64,000 nucleotides of DNA from Dulcicalothrix desertica PCC 7102 (GTDB lineage: Bacteria > Cyanobacteriota > Cyanobacteriia > Cyanobacteriales > Nostocaceae), in the NCBI RefSeq assembly GCF_003991905.1, contig NZ_RSCL01000025.1:85130-149129 (forward strand). The letters are read 5' to 3'. The position numbers and the translations under genes are program-made. The notes under the pieces are model-generated. The model was not told the origin of the DNA. It saw only the letters and a list, made by a program, of their open reading frames with translations, and did not search any database. Below, piece after piece: positions 1-8,117 of this stretch (position 1 is its first letter; each line of letters starts with the position of its first letter).

Positions 1-202
1 ATTACTTAAGTACAGCAACAAAAAATAGTATAATTTTATTCCACTATTTTTACAAGCTGTCTCAGATTAATTTACTTAAAATTTATAATAATATGTAGAT
101 AAAATGAATTAATTTATTGCAGAATAAAAATATAATATTACCTAGTTATTTAACCTCAACAAAACTGTAGCATTCTGTGCATTATTCATAAAATTAAAAA
201 TT

Positions 203-230
203 GTAGAGACGCGATTTATCGCGTCTCTAC
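203..230. repeat. dispersed palindrome, possible terminator of the hpsJ-like gene
   Basis: A 12-bp inverted repeat, GTAGAGACGCGA with its complement around a short loop. A near-identical copy lies at 58520-58547, so it is a dispersed element. On the minus strand it sits 50 bp past the end of the hpsJ-like gene and is followed by a T-rich run, so it may act as a terminator. I see nothing else in 1-280, which is AT-rich. Confidence 0.7.
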
Positions 231-280
231 ATCTATAAATATTGGACAAGGACTATATTGTAATGTCTTGACAATATTGT

Positions 281-985
281 TTATATGTTACTAGTCCAAC
301 GAGTTCCTTTCCAAATGCTGAAGAATAAAGATGCCGCGACTAAGGCGCCAAGTCCCCATTTTACTGAAGATTTCATCAAATTAAATCCTTGTTTCGATTC
401 AACTGTTTTAGCTTGGCTTTGAATTTGGGTTTTGGCTTGCGACAGTTTAGTTGCTAGTTCGTCTTTAAATTGTTGAGCGCTTTTGCCCTGAACTGCGGCG
501 CCTTGCTGTTTGAGTATGTTATCAATTTGTTCGGGTGTTGCTTGATTCAGTTGTTGCTGTAACTGTTCAGCGCGTGTAATTTGCTGTTTAGAAGCTGCCT
601 TGATTTGCTCGGTGCTTTGTTTACTGAGACGAACTGTGTCAGCTACTGCTAGAGGTATCATTAGAAAGTATATAATGGCAAGTAGCAAAGTTAACCATGA
701 CAAGAGTTTTATTAAGGGTATTTCCCATGTGTTGCGTGAGTCTGATTCAGCATAGAATATTAATACAAAACCAATTAAAGAGACAGGAACTCGTTCGACT
801 AAGGCGCCGATTGTTTGAAGTTCCCAGGCAGGATTCATAAATTGGGGTGGAATAAGAATTTCTAACCAGTCAAAAAATGCTAGCAGCAATAAGCCGTAAC
901 CGAGAGTTCTGATAATTCCTATTGTTGCTTCTTGAGTGAGTGGAAATTGCGGTGCGCTGTATTTTCCGGCGTTTGATTTTGTCAT
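281..985 (-). CDS. HpsJ-like membrane protein of the cyanoexosortase locus
   Basis: A 234-residue membrane protein. Hydrophobic segments are visible at about residues 25-45, 65-80 and 90-115. A Gln/Ala/Lys-rich stretch (about 118-205) that looks like a coiled coil follows, then a last hydrophobic segment near 209-225. This layout and its place beside an exosortase-associated gene match the HpsJ-like proteins encoded with cyanobacterial exosortases, named after a hormogonium polysaccharide gene. It probably acts in the cytoplasmic membrane in surface-protein or polysaccharide export; its biochemical role is not known. It is the last gene of a minus-strand set, 77 bp after the associated protein. 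Confidence 0.7.
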   Translation of the reverse strand: MTKSNAGKYSAPQFPLTQEATIGIIRTLGYGLLLLAFFDWLEILIPPQFMNPAWELQTIGALVERVPVSLIGFVLIFYAESDSRNTWEIPLIKLLSWLTLLLAIIYFLMIPLAVADTVRLSKQSTEQIKAASKQQITRAEQLQQQLNQATPEQIDNILKQQGAAVQGKSAQQFKDELATKLSQAKTQIQSQAKTVESKQGFNLMKSSVKWGLGALVAASLFFSIWKGTRWTSNI

Positions 986-1062
986 ATTCGTAGAAGAAGC
1001 TAGATGAATGTGAGATGAATTTGATATGAAAGATTAAAATTAAAGCTGTGGTTGAGCGCTAA

Positions 1063-1713
1063 CTAAATTTTAGGAAAACGAGGGCGCCACCACTCATGCC
1101 AGGAAAACCATGCTTTTTCTAAAGTTGAATAGGCAGATTCTGGGGAAGATTTTTGTAGGGGTATTGAAAGGTGTGCCCATAAACACCGTCTGTCTTGAAT
1201 ATTTTCTCTACCAAAAAACCAAGATAAAATATTTTGAGGATTTGTTTGATATTGGTAGCTGTTCTGGTTAAATTGCTCATATGTAAATGTGGTGTTTAAC
1301 CGTGCATTTATACAGCTACTCAGAAACGCGCGCTCTTTATGTGTTCCTAAAGCGTAATAACCTACTCCTTCACGGTTACGTATAACTAGTGCATTTGGAG
1401 AAATTCCGGTTATTTGCTTGAGGTATAACGGAATATTACCGTCGCCTACATAACGCATTTCAATTTCAAGTGGTAGATTATTTTGAGTAAATTGATAAGA
1501 CTGTTGTGTTATGAGTTCAGTAAATCGTACTTGTGGTTTAGGTAAAGGACGATATGCTGTTAGTTGCCACCCAATTAAAGGAACTCTATTTGGGAATTGA
1601 AAAGTGCTTTTTACGTCGTTTCCTTGACTGGAAATTAATAGAGCATTAGCTGAAGTTATTAAAATACAACCAAAAGTTAATGCTAAAAAGGGAGTGCGAA
1701 GTTTTTGCCACAT
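1063..1713 (-). CDS. cyanoexosortase A system-associated protein
   Basis: A 216-residue protein with an N-terminal hydrophobic anchor or signal (about 8-28) and an otherwise soluble, presumably periplasmic body. Size, layout and position match the accessory protein that accompanies cyanoexosortase A in many cyanobacteria. That family is thought to assist sorting of PEP-CTERM proteins, but no enzymatic activity is established. It starts only 10 bp after the stop of the gutted exosortase copy, so its natural partner at this site is the broken gene. The intact exosortase lies 3 kb away. Confidence 0.7.
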   Translation of the reverse strand: MWQKLRTPFLALTFGCILITSANALLISSQGNDVKSTFQFPNRVPLIGWQLTAYRPLPKPQVRFTELITQQSYQFTQNNLPLEIEMRYVGDGNIPLYLKQITGISPNALVIRNREGVGYYALGTHKERAFLSSCINARLNTTFTYEQFNQNSYQYQTNPQNILSWFFGRENIQDRRCLWAHLSIPLQKSSPESAYSTLEKAWFSWHEWWRPRFPKI

Positions 1714-1723
1714 TCAGTTTACC

Positions 1724-1948
1724 TTAAGTCTTCGCGTTGGAACGATTTGATGTACTCGAAGGGAACATAAACCAGCAAAATCGCATTGCTCCCCATGAGA
1801 GCGAACAAACCGCTGCCCAAAATAGAAAACTTACAGATAGTAAACTCTGGTTATCGGCAACCCACACTAAAGTTAAGTGAATGGTTATACAGCCGATAGC
1901 AATTACTAAAAGCCAAAATTTATGATTTTTGAGTTGAATACTAATCAT
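1724..1948 (-). pseudogene. cyanoexosortase A remnant with the middle deleted
   Basis: A 74-codon open frame made of the two ends of an exosortase. Its first roughly 52 residues align with the N-terminus of the intact copy at 4779-5624 (shared LKN-KFW, IAIGCITI and LTLVW). Its last 20 align with that protein's C-terminus (FCWFM, then TSNRSNAKT in both). About 205 central residues are missing, including all three catalytic positions (Cys, Arg, His), so it cannot be an active exosortase. The fusion stays in frame and adjoins the accessory gene, which suggests that this is the ancestral locus. It might still be translated as a two-helix membrane peptide. Confidence 0.8.
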
Positions 1949-2659
1949 CTACCTTGAAAAGGGGAAAGCTTATTTTTATAGCTGACATCAGTGCGGCACT
2001 CACTATCAAATGCTATGCGTCACCAGCATAAACACCAAGTAATTTTAGGTAGTATGCAATGTATAAAAATTCTATTATTCGTGTTTAAAGAACAATGTAA
2101 TTTTGCAAACAAGTAAATACTAAGTAATAATTATTACTACTTATTCTGTTTAAAGACAACATATTTGGCTAAACTTCATGTAAATTTTAAATTTATGATT
2201 CGGAACACTCCAAATGTGAAAAACACATAAACTTAACATGAAAAATAATTGCCCGAAAACCCTCAGAGTCAACACCCTAGTTTTAGACCCTTTGGATCTG
2301 CCGTCCCATGTCCGGGACGTAGCGACTCTCTGCGTCTCCGTGTCTCCTTAATAAAATAATTAATCAACAATAATCATAATCATTACCATATAATATAAAT
2401 GATTAGCATCAGCACTACCAAAATATTTTTGTAAAATCTTATTCATAAATACATAATATTGTGAAGAAAGAGTAAATTTACGCAAAAAAGTATCAAAGAG
2501 TAACTTTTTTCATATACTGTTTTAAGTGATATTACTCAAATGATTTGCATACAGAGAGGAACTGCAATTTATTGTTACAATGAATCTCTAAGTATTAGTC
2601 AATCCAACTGCTGGGTAAGTCTACCAAACTACCTTTACCACTAAGCAGGAGTAAATTAA
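1949..2659. other. AT-rich divergent intergenic region
   Basis: About 710 bp between the divergent exosortase remnant and the secreted-protein gene. Parts of 2028-2200 resemble the region upstream of the intact exosortase (5700-5870); shared strings include GGTAGTATGC, CTAAGTAATAAT and TAAATTTTAAATTTA. The duplication therefore seems to have included the promoter side. A G/C-rich tract at 2286-2350 (GACGTAGCGACTCTCTGCGT and following) looks like a dispersed cyanobacterial repeat. I found no gene. Confidence 0.5.
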
Positions 2660-3169
2660 ATGACAAGATTTGAAGTAAGAAGCAAATTACTGAAAGCAGG
2701 TATTAAAGCTAAAGCTGTAGCAGTGCAACATCTGGGCATTTCAGAAGTCGGTACTACTCATAATCACTCTAGACTAGGTGTTCGTAAGACTACTTTAAGA
2801 ATAGCAACAGTTGCCCTCTTAAGTTTTGCAACTGGTCAAGCTGCGAGTGCAGCAGTAATCAGAATAGACGAATCAGCTTTTACAGCAGATGCAGGAAGGA
2901 TAACCTTCAGTGAATTTGCAAACGGTACAATTAATCCTATTTATACTCCATCTAACTACGGTGGGGGCATCAATGCACCGACCGTAAGTTTTGGCGGTGT
3001 TTTTCAAGGACAAACTGTAGGTCAACCTCCTATTCCAGCAGGTGCTGCACCGACTGGAGTGGTTAACGGTACACCAAGTGCTTCATTAGCTCTTGACCCT
3101 TCTTCACCGCGAACTTTTATTACAGGTGATAGTGCCAACCCAACAAGTCCAGTTCTATCTGGTTCTTAG
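2660..3169 (+). pseudogene. truncated PEP-CTERM-type secreted protein
   Basis: 169 codons. A long basic n-region (about 50 residues) precedes a signal-peptide core (about 49-65) ending in a likely AxA cleavage site (ASA-AV). The exported part is rich in Gly, Pro, Thr and Ser (TFSEF..GT.NP.YTP..YGG, PTVSFGG.F.GQ), a pattern seen in cyanobacterial PEP-CTERM proteins. Those proteins continue with a globular part and end in a PEP motif, a hydrophobic helix and basic residues. Here the frame stops after SPVLSGS and is followed by transposase debris, so the sorting signal is missing. It is the likely former substrate of the neighbouring exosortase. An AGGAG-like site precedes the ATG. Confidence 0.65.
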
Positions 3170-3255
3170 AAAAAATCTACGATTTTACGTTATTCCAGCC
3201 AACGATAAATCAAGGTTTTAACCAAGTTTGATGGAAGAGCGCTAGCGTGTTGATA

Positions 3256-3572
3256 ACGCAAAACACTACCATCAATAGTGAAAGTTGTAGGGCTAGGTAA
3301 TCATCAACCATTACACAATTTTTTAACAGAACCACCTTGGGGTGTAAAAGAATTAAGGAAGCAACGATTAGAATTAATATTATATGTACTTCAAGGGCAC
3401 CCAATAGTATTAATAATTGATGAGACAGGGGATAAGAAAAAAGGTGATACGACTGCTGCATGTGAAACGACGTAAATTGGGAATTTAGGTAAAATAGATA
3501 ATGGTATTGTTGCAGTTACAGCATATAGGGTCTTATCTGGAATGACTTTATTTATGATAGTTTCTCCATCCT
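3256..3572 (+). mobile_element. IS701-like transposase remnant
   Basis: The frame around 3278-3475 reads GNHQPL then LTEPPWG, followed by IDETGDKKKGDTT, the DDE-transposase motif of an IS701-like cyanobacterial family. After a frameshift near 3465 the homology resumes (roughly LGNLGKIDNGIVAVTAY, then LSGMT) to about 3560. Both ends of the normal transposase of about 400 residues are missing, so this is a dead internal fragment. It starts close to where the PEP-CTERM-type gene breaks off, so an insertion followed by deletion probably truncated that gene. Confidence 0.7.
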
Positions 3573-3579
3573 CTAACTA

Positions 3580-3723
3580 AGAGGTTGTTTGAAAAGTCAG
3601 ATGAGGTATAAATTGTCATTCTGAGTGGAGTCTTACGGAACGAAGAATCTAAGGTTTCAAACTATACACTGAGATGCTTCGTGCCTCAGCATGACATTCA
3701 CAGACACTTTTCAAACATCCTCT
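3580..3723. mobile_element. MITE-like element with 18-bp inverted ends
   Basis: The ends AGAGGTTGTTTGAAAAGT (3580-3597) and ACTTTTCAAACATCCTCT (3706-3723) are complementary except for one base. They bound 144 bp with no coding capacity. The interior is also imperfectly palindromic (GTCATTCTGAG, then AAGAATCT, then CTCAGCATGAC), so the whole unit can fold into one long hairpin. This is typical of non-autonomous mobile repeats in cyanobacteria. Confidence 0.65.
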
Positions 3724-4188
3724 AAGGGTGCGAGCTTAAGAGCTTTTTCCTTAGCACCATAATTTGAGTTGTTGACTATGGTTTTTACTTTCTTACGAAA
3801 AGATTTGAAGTTGTCCTCACTTGGGACGCAACAGTTCCTCTTCTCGGAGATGCATCTGTCGAAAAGAGGACGATGCGAGAATATAGAGGATGGAGTCTAC
3901 ATTTGTTATTCAGGTTGTAGCTTTCCCGTAAGACACTTTTATCGGACTAGTTCACTAGTATCATCTCCCCTGTCTTCGCCAGTGTTGTCACCTGCTCCCG
4001 ATTGCAACTGATTGCGCCTGCTTCCAGCTTTGCTCTGTATGGGTAGGTTTTTTTAAATCTCGGAAATAGTTGAGAAAATTCTCAATTACCGAACGAGGTT
4101 TCGTTGTTCCAAGATTTGGGCATCGGCTGAAATGGACAAAAAACGACCAAATCCAAAATACCTACACTTGAAAGTCCCCCGACCCCTC

Positions 4189-4420
4189 CTCATAAGGCTA
4201 CCGTGTACACACATCTCCTCAAAGCAGGGGGCTTCGGTAGCACTTTGGCAGGGGAAGTACGGAAAATCAAGGAATTGGAGAGTTGGGGGAACTCGCGACT
4301 GTGGCGCCGTTCTTAAAACCAAGCGCCTCCAAAACCTCCTCCCCGCCCAGCATCCCAAACATCCTAAGCACCCGTTGCACACTTTTCAAGACTTGTGTGT
4401 ACACCGTAGCCTCATAAGGG
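4189..4420. repeat. element with GTGTACAC inverted arms, copy 1
   Basis: The left arm AAGGCTACCGTGTACACACA (4193-4212) and right arm TGTGTGTACACCGTAGCCT (4394-4412) are near-perfect inverted repeats around about 180 bp. The same arms recur at 6053-6081 and 6314-6337, on the other side of the intact exosortase. No transposase is visible inside. Confidence 0.6.
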
Positions 4421-4564
4421 TAGGTTTTTTTTTCTAAAAAAGGTGAAAAGGCAAGGTGGACAAGGATGGAAGGCAGACAAGGTAGAAAAACGCCTCAAGA
4501 GTCTACTTGTCTTCCTGTCACCCGTATATGGGGTTTGGAGCGGAAAAAACCGACCCTTGTCAGC

Positions 4565-4748
4565 CCGACCCCTCTCCTACAAGGATACTGCTGGCGATTC
4601 AGGGGTAACACCCCACACCTTAACGATAAATCAAGCATTTCAGCGATAAGTGGCGCCTCAAACAATGGCTCAAAAACCCTATTAAATCGTTGCCGTGAGG
4701 TGTCAGACCTACCATTCGCCAGCAGTATCCTACAAGGAGAGGGAGCAA
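4565..4748. repeat. inverted repeat pair shared with 6115-6152
   Basis: CTCCTACAAGGATACTGCTG with flanks (about 4565-4604) is inverted at 4719-4748, where CGCCAGCAGTATCCTACAAG is found. It recurs over about 38 bp in inverse orientation at 6115-6152. These repeats bracket the intact exosortase gene and are of the short dispersed kind. Confidence 0.6.
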
Positions 4749-4778
4749 TTGTACTCCCATTCCCTAGTCGGGAATATC

Positions 4779-5624
4779 TTAAGTTTTTGCATTTGAACGA
4801 TTCGATGTACCCGAACCAAGCATAAACCAGCAAAATACACCCAAACACAAAACTGCTATGAGCGAGAATATAAGCGAACCATCTCCTTCATGCCAATATT
4901 TAAATGCTTCTCTTTGATTACTTGCTACTAAGTTTGCCATTAAAGCAACTCGAAACCCATTTACAATAAATGCTACTAGAGTTGCTACTATTGGAACTAG
5001 TATTCTTTTTTTAATATCTAGGGTAAACATTAACAAGAATAAACACGCTATACCTAACATTTGCCCAATTAACTCGATTCCAGAACAACCACCATATACT
5101 TCAACAGAACCTGTTTTTAGATGAATATTTTCTCCATTACGAATTACCTCTGTACCCATATACCATAAAATAAATGCAGCAAATTTAGCTGTGAATTGAG
5201 AAATATCAAATGGAATTCGAGGAATTACATTTGTAATGGAAAAAACTATTAAAATCAATAATTCTTTTTTATACTGTGCCAATCTTTTAAATCCAGAGGC
5301 TAATAAGGCTACACAAAATCCTAAAAGTGGAGGTAAAACAAGTAAAAACATACCAAAGCTAGTTAATGATGCAGCTTTGACAAGTAGCAATATTAAAAGT
5401 GAGAAAGCAAATAGACTTGAAAACATCCCACTTTCGAGATGCAAGTCATTGCGTCTATCCCATATAAGTGAAGATACTGCTGCCCAAAATAAGCAGCTTA
5501 CACTAAATAGGCTTGAATTATCGGCAATCCATACCAGAGTTAGGTAAATGGTTATACAGCCTATCGCAATTCCGGAAAGCCAAAATTTGGGATTTTTGAG
5601 TTGAAGGCTAGTCATGTATGTCAT
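4779..5624 (-). CDS. crtA: cyanoexosortase A
   Basis: An integral membrane sorting protease of 281 residues with about eight hydrophobic helices. The exosortase catalytic residues are all present: Cys in YGGCSGIE, Arg in NGFRVALM and His in YWHEGDGSL. The family cleaves PEP-CTERM proteins at the membrane before they reach the surface. The gene is an intact paralogue of the 1724-1948 remnant; comparison with that copy suggests that the true start may be the second ATG (5615). No accessory gene follows directly; the accessory and HpsJ-like genes are 3 kb further on. Repeats on both sides suggest that the copy was moved or duplicated. The subtype A label rests on the neighbouring genes. Confidence 0.85.
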   Translation of the reverse strand: MTYMTSLQLKNPKFWLSGIAIGCITIYLTLVWIADNSSLFSVSCLFWAAVSSLIWDRRNDLHLESGMFSSLFAFSLLILLLVKAASLTSFGMFLLVLPPLLGFCVALLASGFKRLAQYKKELLILIVFSITNVIPRIPFDISQFTAKFAAFILWYMGTEVIRNGENIHLKTGSVEVYGGCSGIELIGQMLGIACLFLLMFTLDIKKRILVPIVATLVAFIVNGFRVALMANLVASNQREAFKYWHEGDGSLIFSLIAVLCLGVFCWFMLGSGTSNRSNAKT

Positions 5625-6445
5625 CTCAGTACCAGGCGCCGTCTATCTATACATCGACGTATCAAAACGTAATCTAAAACTTGAATATCAACTCAACTGG
5701 CAAGCAAGTGAGGGTAGTATGCCTATGTGTACAACAATTTGAACTTATCTAAGAAAAAATATCTAGTATAAGTGGGGTTAATACCTAAGTAATAATATTT
5801 ACCTTTGACATCTGTCAAAAGCAATACGCTTTGCTTGGCTTTACCTAAATTTTAAATTTAGAGCTATATATATTAGTGACTGAATAGTCAGATATCATGA
5901 GCTTTTGGTCACTGTGAGGGTTTTGTACTTGTTACAATTATAAAAAACACGTAAATTTACTACTGTTAATAAAAATAAATAATACCGACTATTGTATCGA
6001 ATTTGGAGTTTGCCCACTCTTTACATTATCTTTTGATCCCCCTAACCCGCCTTGATAAGGCTATGGTGTACACACAAGTCTTAAAATAGTCCCAAATATT
6101 AAGAACCCCACCCCCGAATCGCCAGCAGTATCCTTGTAGGAGAGGGGTCGGTGGAGAGGTTTTCAACCCAAGCGTGAAAAGTCAGAATGGTTTTATGTCA
6201 AACGCTCTCTTTTAGGTTCAATATTATCAATAAGCCGTAGCTATTGATCATAAATGTCGGCGCCTCTTGAATGCTTACCTATTAAGGCTTGAGCCAAGCT
6301 GGACGAGCTTTTAGGAGACTTGTGTGTACAGGGTAGTACAACCTAGCCGCGCGTAAGGGGTAGAACAATATTCAATACTACTCGGTTAAGCCTAAAAGTA
6401 GAATAATATGTAGATTGCTGGGATCAAATAACTATATCCAATAAC
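5625..6445. other. AT-rich intergenic region with repeats
   Basis: The first 250 bp (5700-5870) resemble the region upstream of the exosortase remnant (2028-2200). The rest is mainly the GTGTACAC-armed element at 6053-6337. I see no gene. Confidence 0.5.
6053..6337. repeat. element with GTGTACAC inverted arms, copy 2
   Basis: The left arm AAGGCTATGGTGTACACACA (from 6057) and right arm GACTTGTGTGTACA (6317-6330) are inverted. The interior carries the CGCCAGCAGTATCCTTGTAG unit (6120-6139), which is repeated in inverse orientation at 4565-4604. It lies upstream of the intact exosortase, opposite copy 1. Confidence 0.6.
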
Positions 6446-6470
6446 AAAAAGGGTAGCAAATTTGCTACCC
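6446..6470 (-). terminator. terminator of tRNA-Gln
   Basis: A perfect 10-bp palindrome, GGGTAGCAAATTTGCTACCC (6451-6470), is followed on the minus strand by TTTTT. It lies 8 bp past the tRNA-Gln 3' end. Confidence 0.8.
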
Positions 6471-6478
6471 TTTATATA

Positions 6479-6550
6479 CTGAGGCGCTAGGATTCGAACC
6501 TAGGGATGTCGGGACCAAAACCCGATGCCTTACCACTTGGCGACGCCTCA
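6479..6550 (-). tRNA. tRNA-Gln (UUG)
   Basis: The minus strand folds as a full cloverleaf: acceptor TGAGGCG paired with CGCCTCA, D-arm GCCAAGTGGTAAGGC, anticodon stem TCGGG/CCCGA with loop TTTTGGT (anticodon TTG), and T-arm with GGTTCGAATCC. The discriminator base is G, normal for tRNA-Gln. The CCA end is not encoded. Confidence 0.95.
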
Positions 6551-6801
6551 TTGCATCAACATTAACCAATATAGTAGTGGCTGCCACTAATGTCAAGTAG
6601 TTTTGCCCAATTTTTCTAATTACACTTTTCTTACTTTAGTTTTTGACTGATAATCAAGAACGAGCTAAACTGCAACACCTATAAATTTAGTTGGCAAGTT
6701 GGCACCTGTTAGAGGTGGTGAGGAGCCAAAATGAATGTTAACAGGTTATGCTGTACTGACCCTTTCTCTATGTCAAAAACTACACTTTTTCTTACTTAGC
6801 T

Positions 6802-7110
6802 ATGTTGTCTACCAAATTTGGTATAAATTTTATTAATACTTCAACGTTATTTAACTTTCTTGCAACCAGGCTAAAAGCAAAAAGAATAAAGACACATGAT
6901 TACACAAATCAGGTGTCTGGTCAAGACTATGTATTTGAAACAATAGATGACCATACCAAAGGTTATATGACGGCACAGGGAAAAGGTGTTACGGTTGGCG
7001 ATTTTATTACTTTACAGGACGGCGCCGAGGTTTATCATTACCAAGTCGAGCAAATTGAGTACTACTCTAACCCCTCTGATATGTGGACTGGTGTGTTAAA
7101 GCGCGTCTAG
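6802..7110 (+). CDS. small conserved-type protein of unknown function
   Basis: 102 codons. The first 30 residues differ in character from the rest, and there is no clear ribosome binding site before the ATG, so the start is uncertain. From about residue 35 the protein is compact, mixed beta-like and acidic (DYVFET, KGVTVGDFITL, YHYQVEQIEYY, MWTGVLKRV). It resembles small soluble cyanobacterial proteins without a known function. No signal peptide or membrane segment is seen. It stands alone between tRNA-Gln and the polysaccharide cluster. Confidence 0.5.
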   Translation: MLSTKFGINFINTSTLFNFLATRLKAKRIKTHDYTNQVSGQDYVFETIDDHTKGYMTAQGKGVTVGDFITLQDGAEVYHYQVEQIEYYSNPSDMWTGVLKRV

Positions 7111-7907
7111 AGTTGCATTCCAATAAGGAACTAGTATAATTTTTAACTTTTATATATTTATTTTTAATAATTTATTAACGTTATATTTACCGTACTTGTT
7201 ATACATTTTTCTTGAACTATTACAATTTCTGATAAAAAGCGCTCGTTTGTGGAGCCTGAATGATGAGGTTTATCAAAATTTGAATTTAATATATACAGGA
7301 CTGCTTGTATATATCCGGATTAAATTGCTAACTTTACACAATCTTTTTGAAGAAAAACAATCACTTTAAAACGGATTACCTGAAAATTCACCAGGTCGCA
7401 TCAGTGTTTTACCTGATTTTTGCTGCAAGCATTTCAATAATTAGATTATCATTTTAATTTAAAGATGTTGGCAATAGTTGCCAAATTGGCAAGAAAGTGT
7501 GACAAAATCGTTACGAAAACTACAAGCAAAAACTCACATGCTTTGTTTTTTGGGGTTTTTATCTGTATCCATGCTATTTACAGCAAACATCTCAGTTGTC
7601 GAGTCAAAGATAAGAGCAAGCAATATTGCTCATGCAAAGAATATATTTAGTTGTAAATATAGTCACAAAGTAATTTTGTGAGCATAATTTAAATTACTAT
7701 TTTTAATGACAGAAAAGTCTTACGAATAGGATGTTATGGATTATTTAAGTCAACAAAATCAAGGAGATTAAGAGAGTAATAAACAAAAAATATCTCGTAT
7801 ATATCCTGACAGTGCATTTACTGAGATGAAGTATGTGATACATAGTATGAAGTAAAAGTACAAAATCACAGGTCAAGTCCAAATAAGTGCAGTAAACAGG
7901 TAACTAG
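7111..7907. other. AT-rich region before the polysaccharide cluster
   Basis: About 800 bp without a convincing gene. A perfect 8-bp inverted repeat, TATATACA/TGTATATA, lies near 7290-7313. Two overlapping short frames (7465-7681) contain a hydrophobic stretch but have no good start context. The promoter of the cluster is probably here or within the following pseudogene. Confidence 0.4.
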
Positions 7908-8117
7908 ATGAATAATAAAGAAATCCTAATTGGGACTGGAAGAATTGAAAGTCAGTATTGGCGAGACCAGTGGAAACACAGAGCTATTCTACTTTCTGGC
8001 ATGGCGAGATTATTTGGGTACGCTACAAGCAAGGATGTTTCGTTTGAGTCCAACAGTAGGGTAAAGCAAATTAACATAAGCCGACGTAACAAAATGAGGT
8101 TATTCATCCTATCATGA
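7908..8117 (+). pseudogene. possible N-terminal remnant of an ABC-2 polysaccharide permease
   Basis: 69 codons. Residues 6-27 read LIGTGRIESQYWRDQWKHR, which resembles the conserved start of Wzm/KpsM-type permeases (typically acidic, then YWRDLW.YRELFYFL). The resemblance stops after about 30 residues and no membrane segment follows. The frame ends in an ATGA overlap with the start of the intact permease at 8114. I read it as the stump of an older permease gene replaced by the present one. It could also be a short leader frame coupled to the permease. Confidence 0.35.

Larger units (their letters stand above)
3724..4778. other. non-coding repeat and mobile-element debris
   Basis: About 1 kb between the MITE-like element and the intact exosortase. 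Open frames occur on both strands (for example 4086-4382 and 4132-4437), but they overlap each other, have biased composition (Cys/Gly/Trp-rich on one strand) and lack plausible start sites. The content is mainly inverted repeats, described separately at 4189-4420 and 4565-4748. A string GGGTAGGTTTTTTT occurs twice, near 4040 and 4418. I recognise no gene. Confidence 0.5.

Noticed and set aside
3769..4011. 80-codon frame after the MITE-like element
   Set aside because: Composition (Ser/Leu/Pro-rich end) and position in mobile-element debris suggest a chance frame; I see no homology.
4086..4437. Two overlapping frames on opposite strands of about 100 codons each
   Set aside because: They lie within an inverted-repeat element, have strongly biased composition, and neither has a start site or recognisable domain.
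4443..4848. Several frames on both strands before the intact exosortase
   Set aside because: They overlap one another and the exosortase 3' end and fall in repeats at 4565-4748.
7465..7681. Two overlapping frames with a hydrophobic stretch
   Set aside because: No ribosome binding site; the hydrophobic run is what AT-rich DNA gives by chance.
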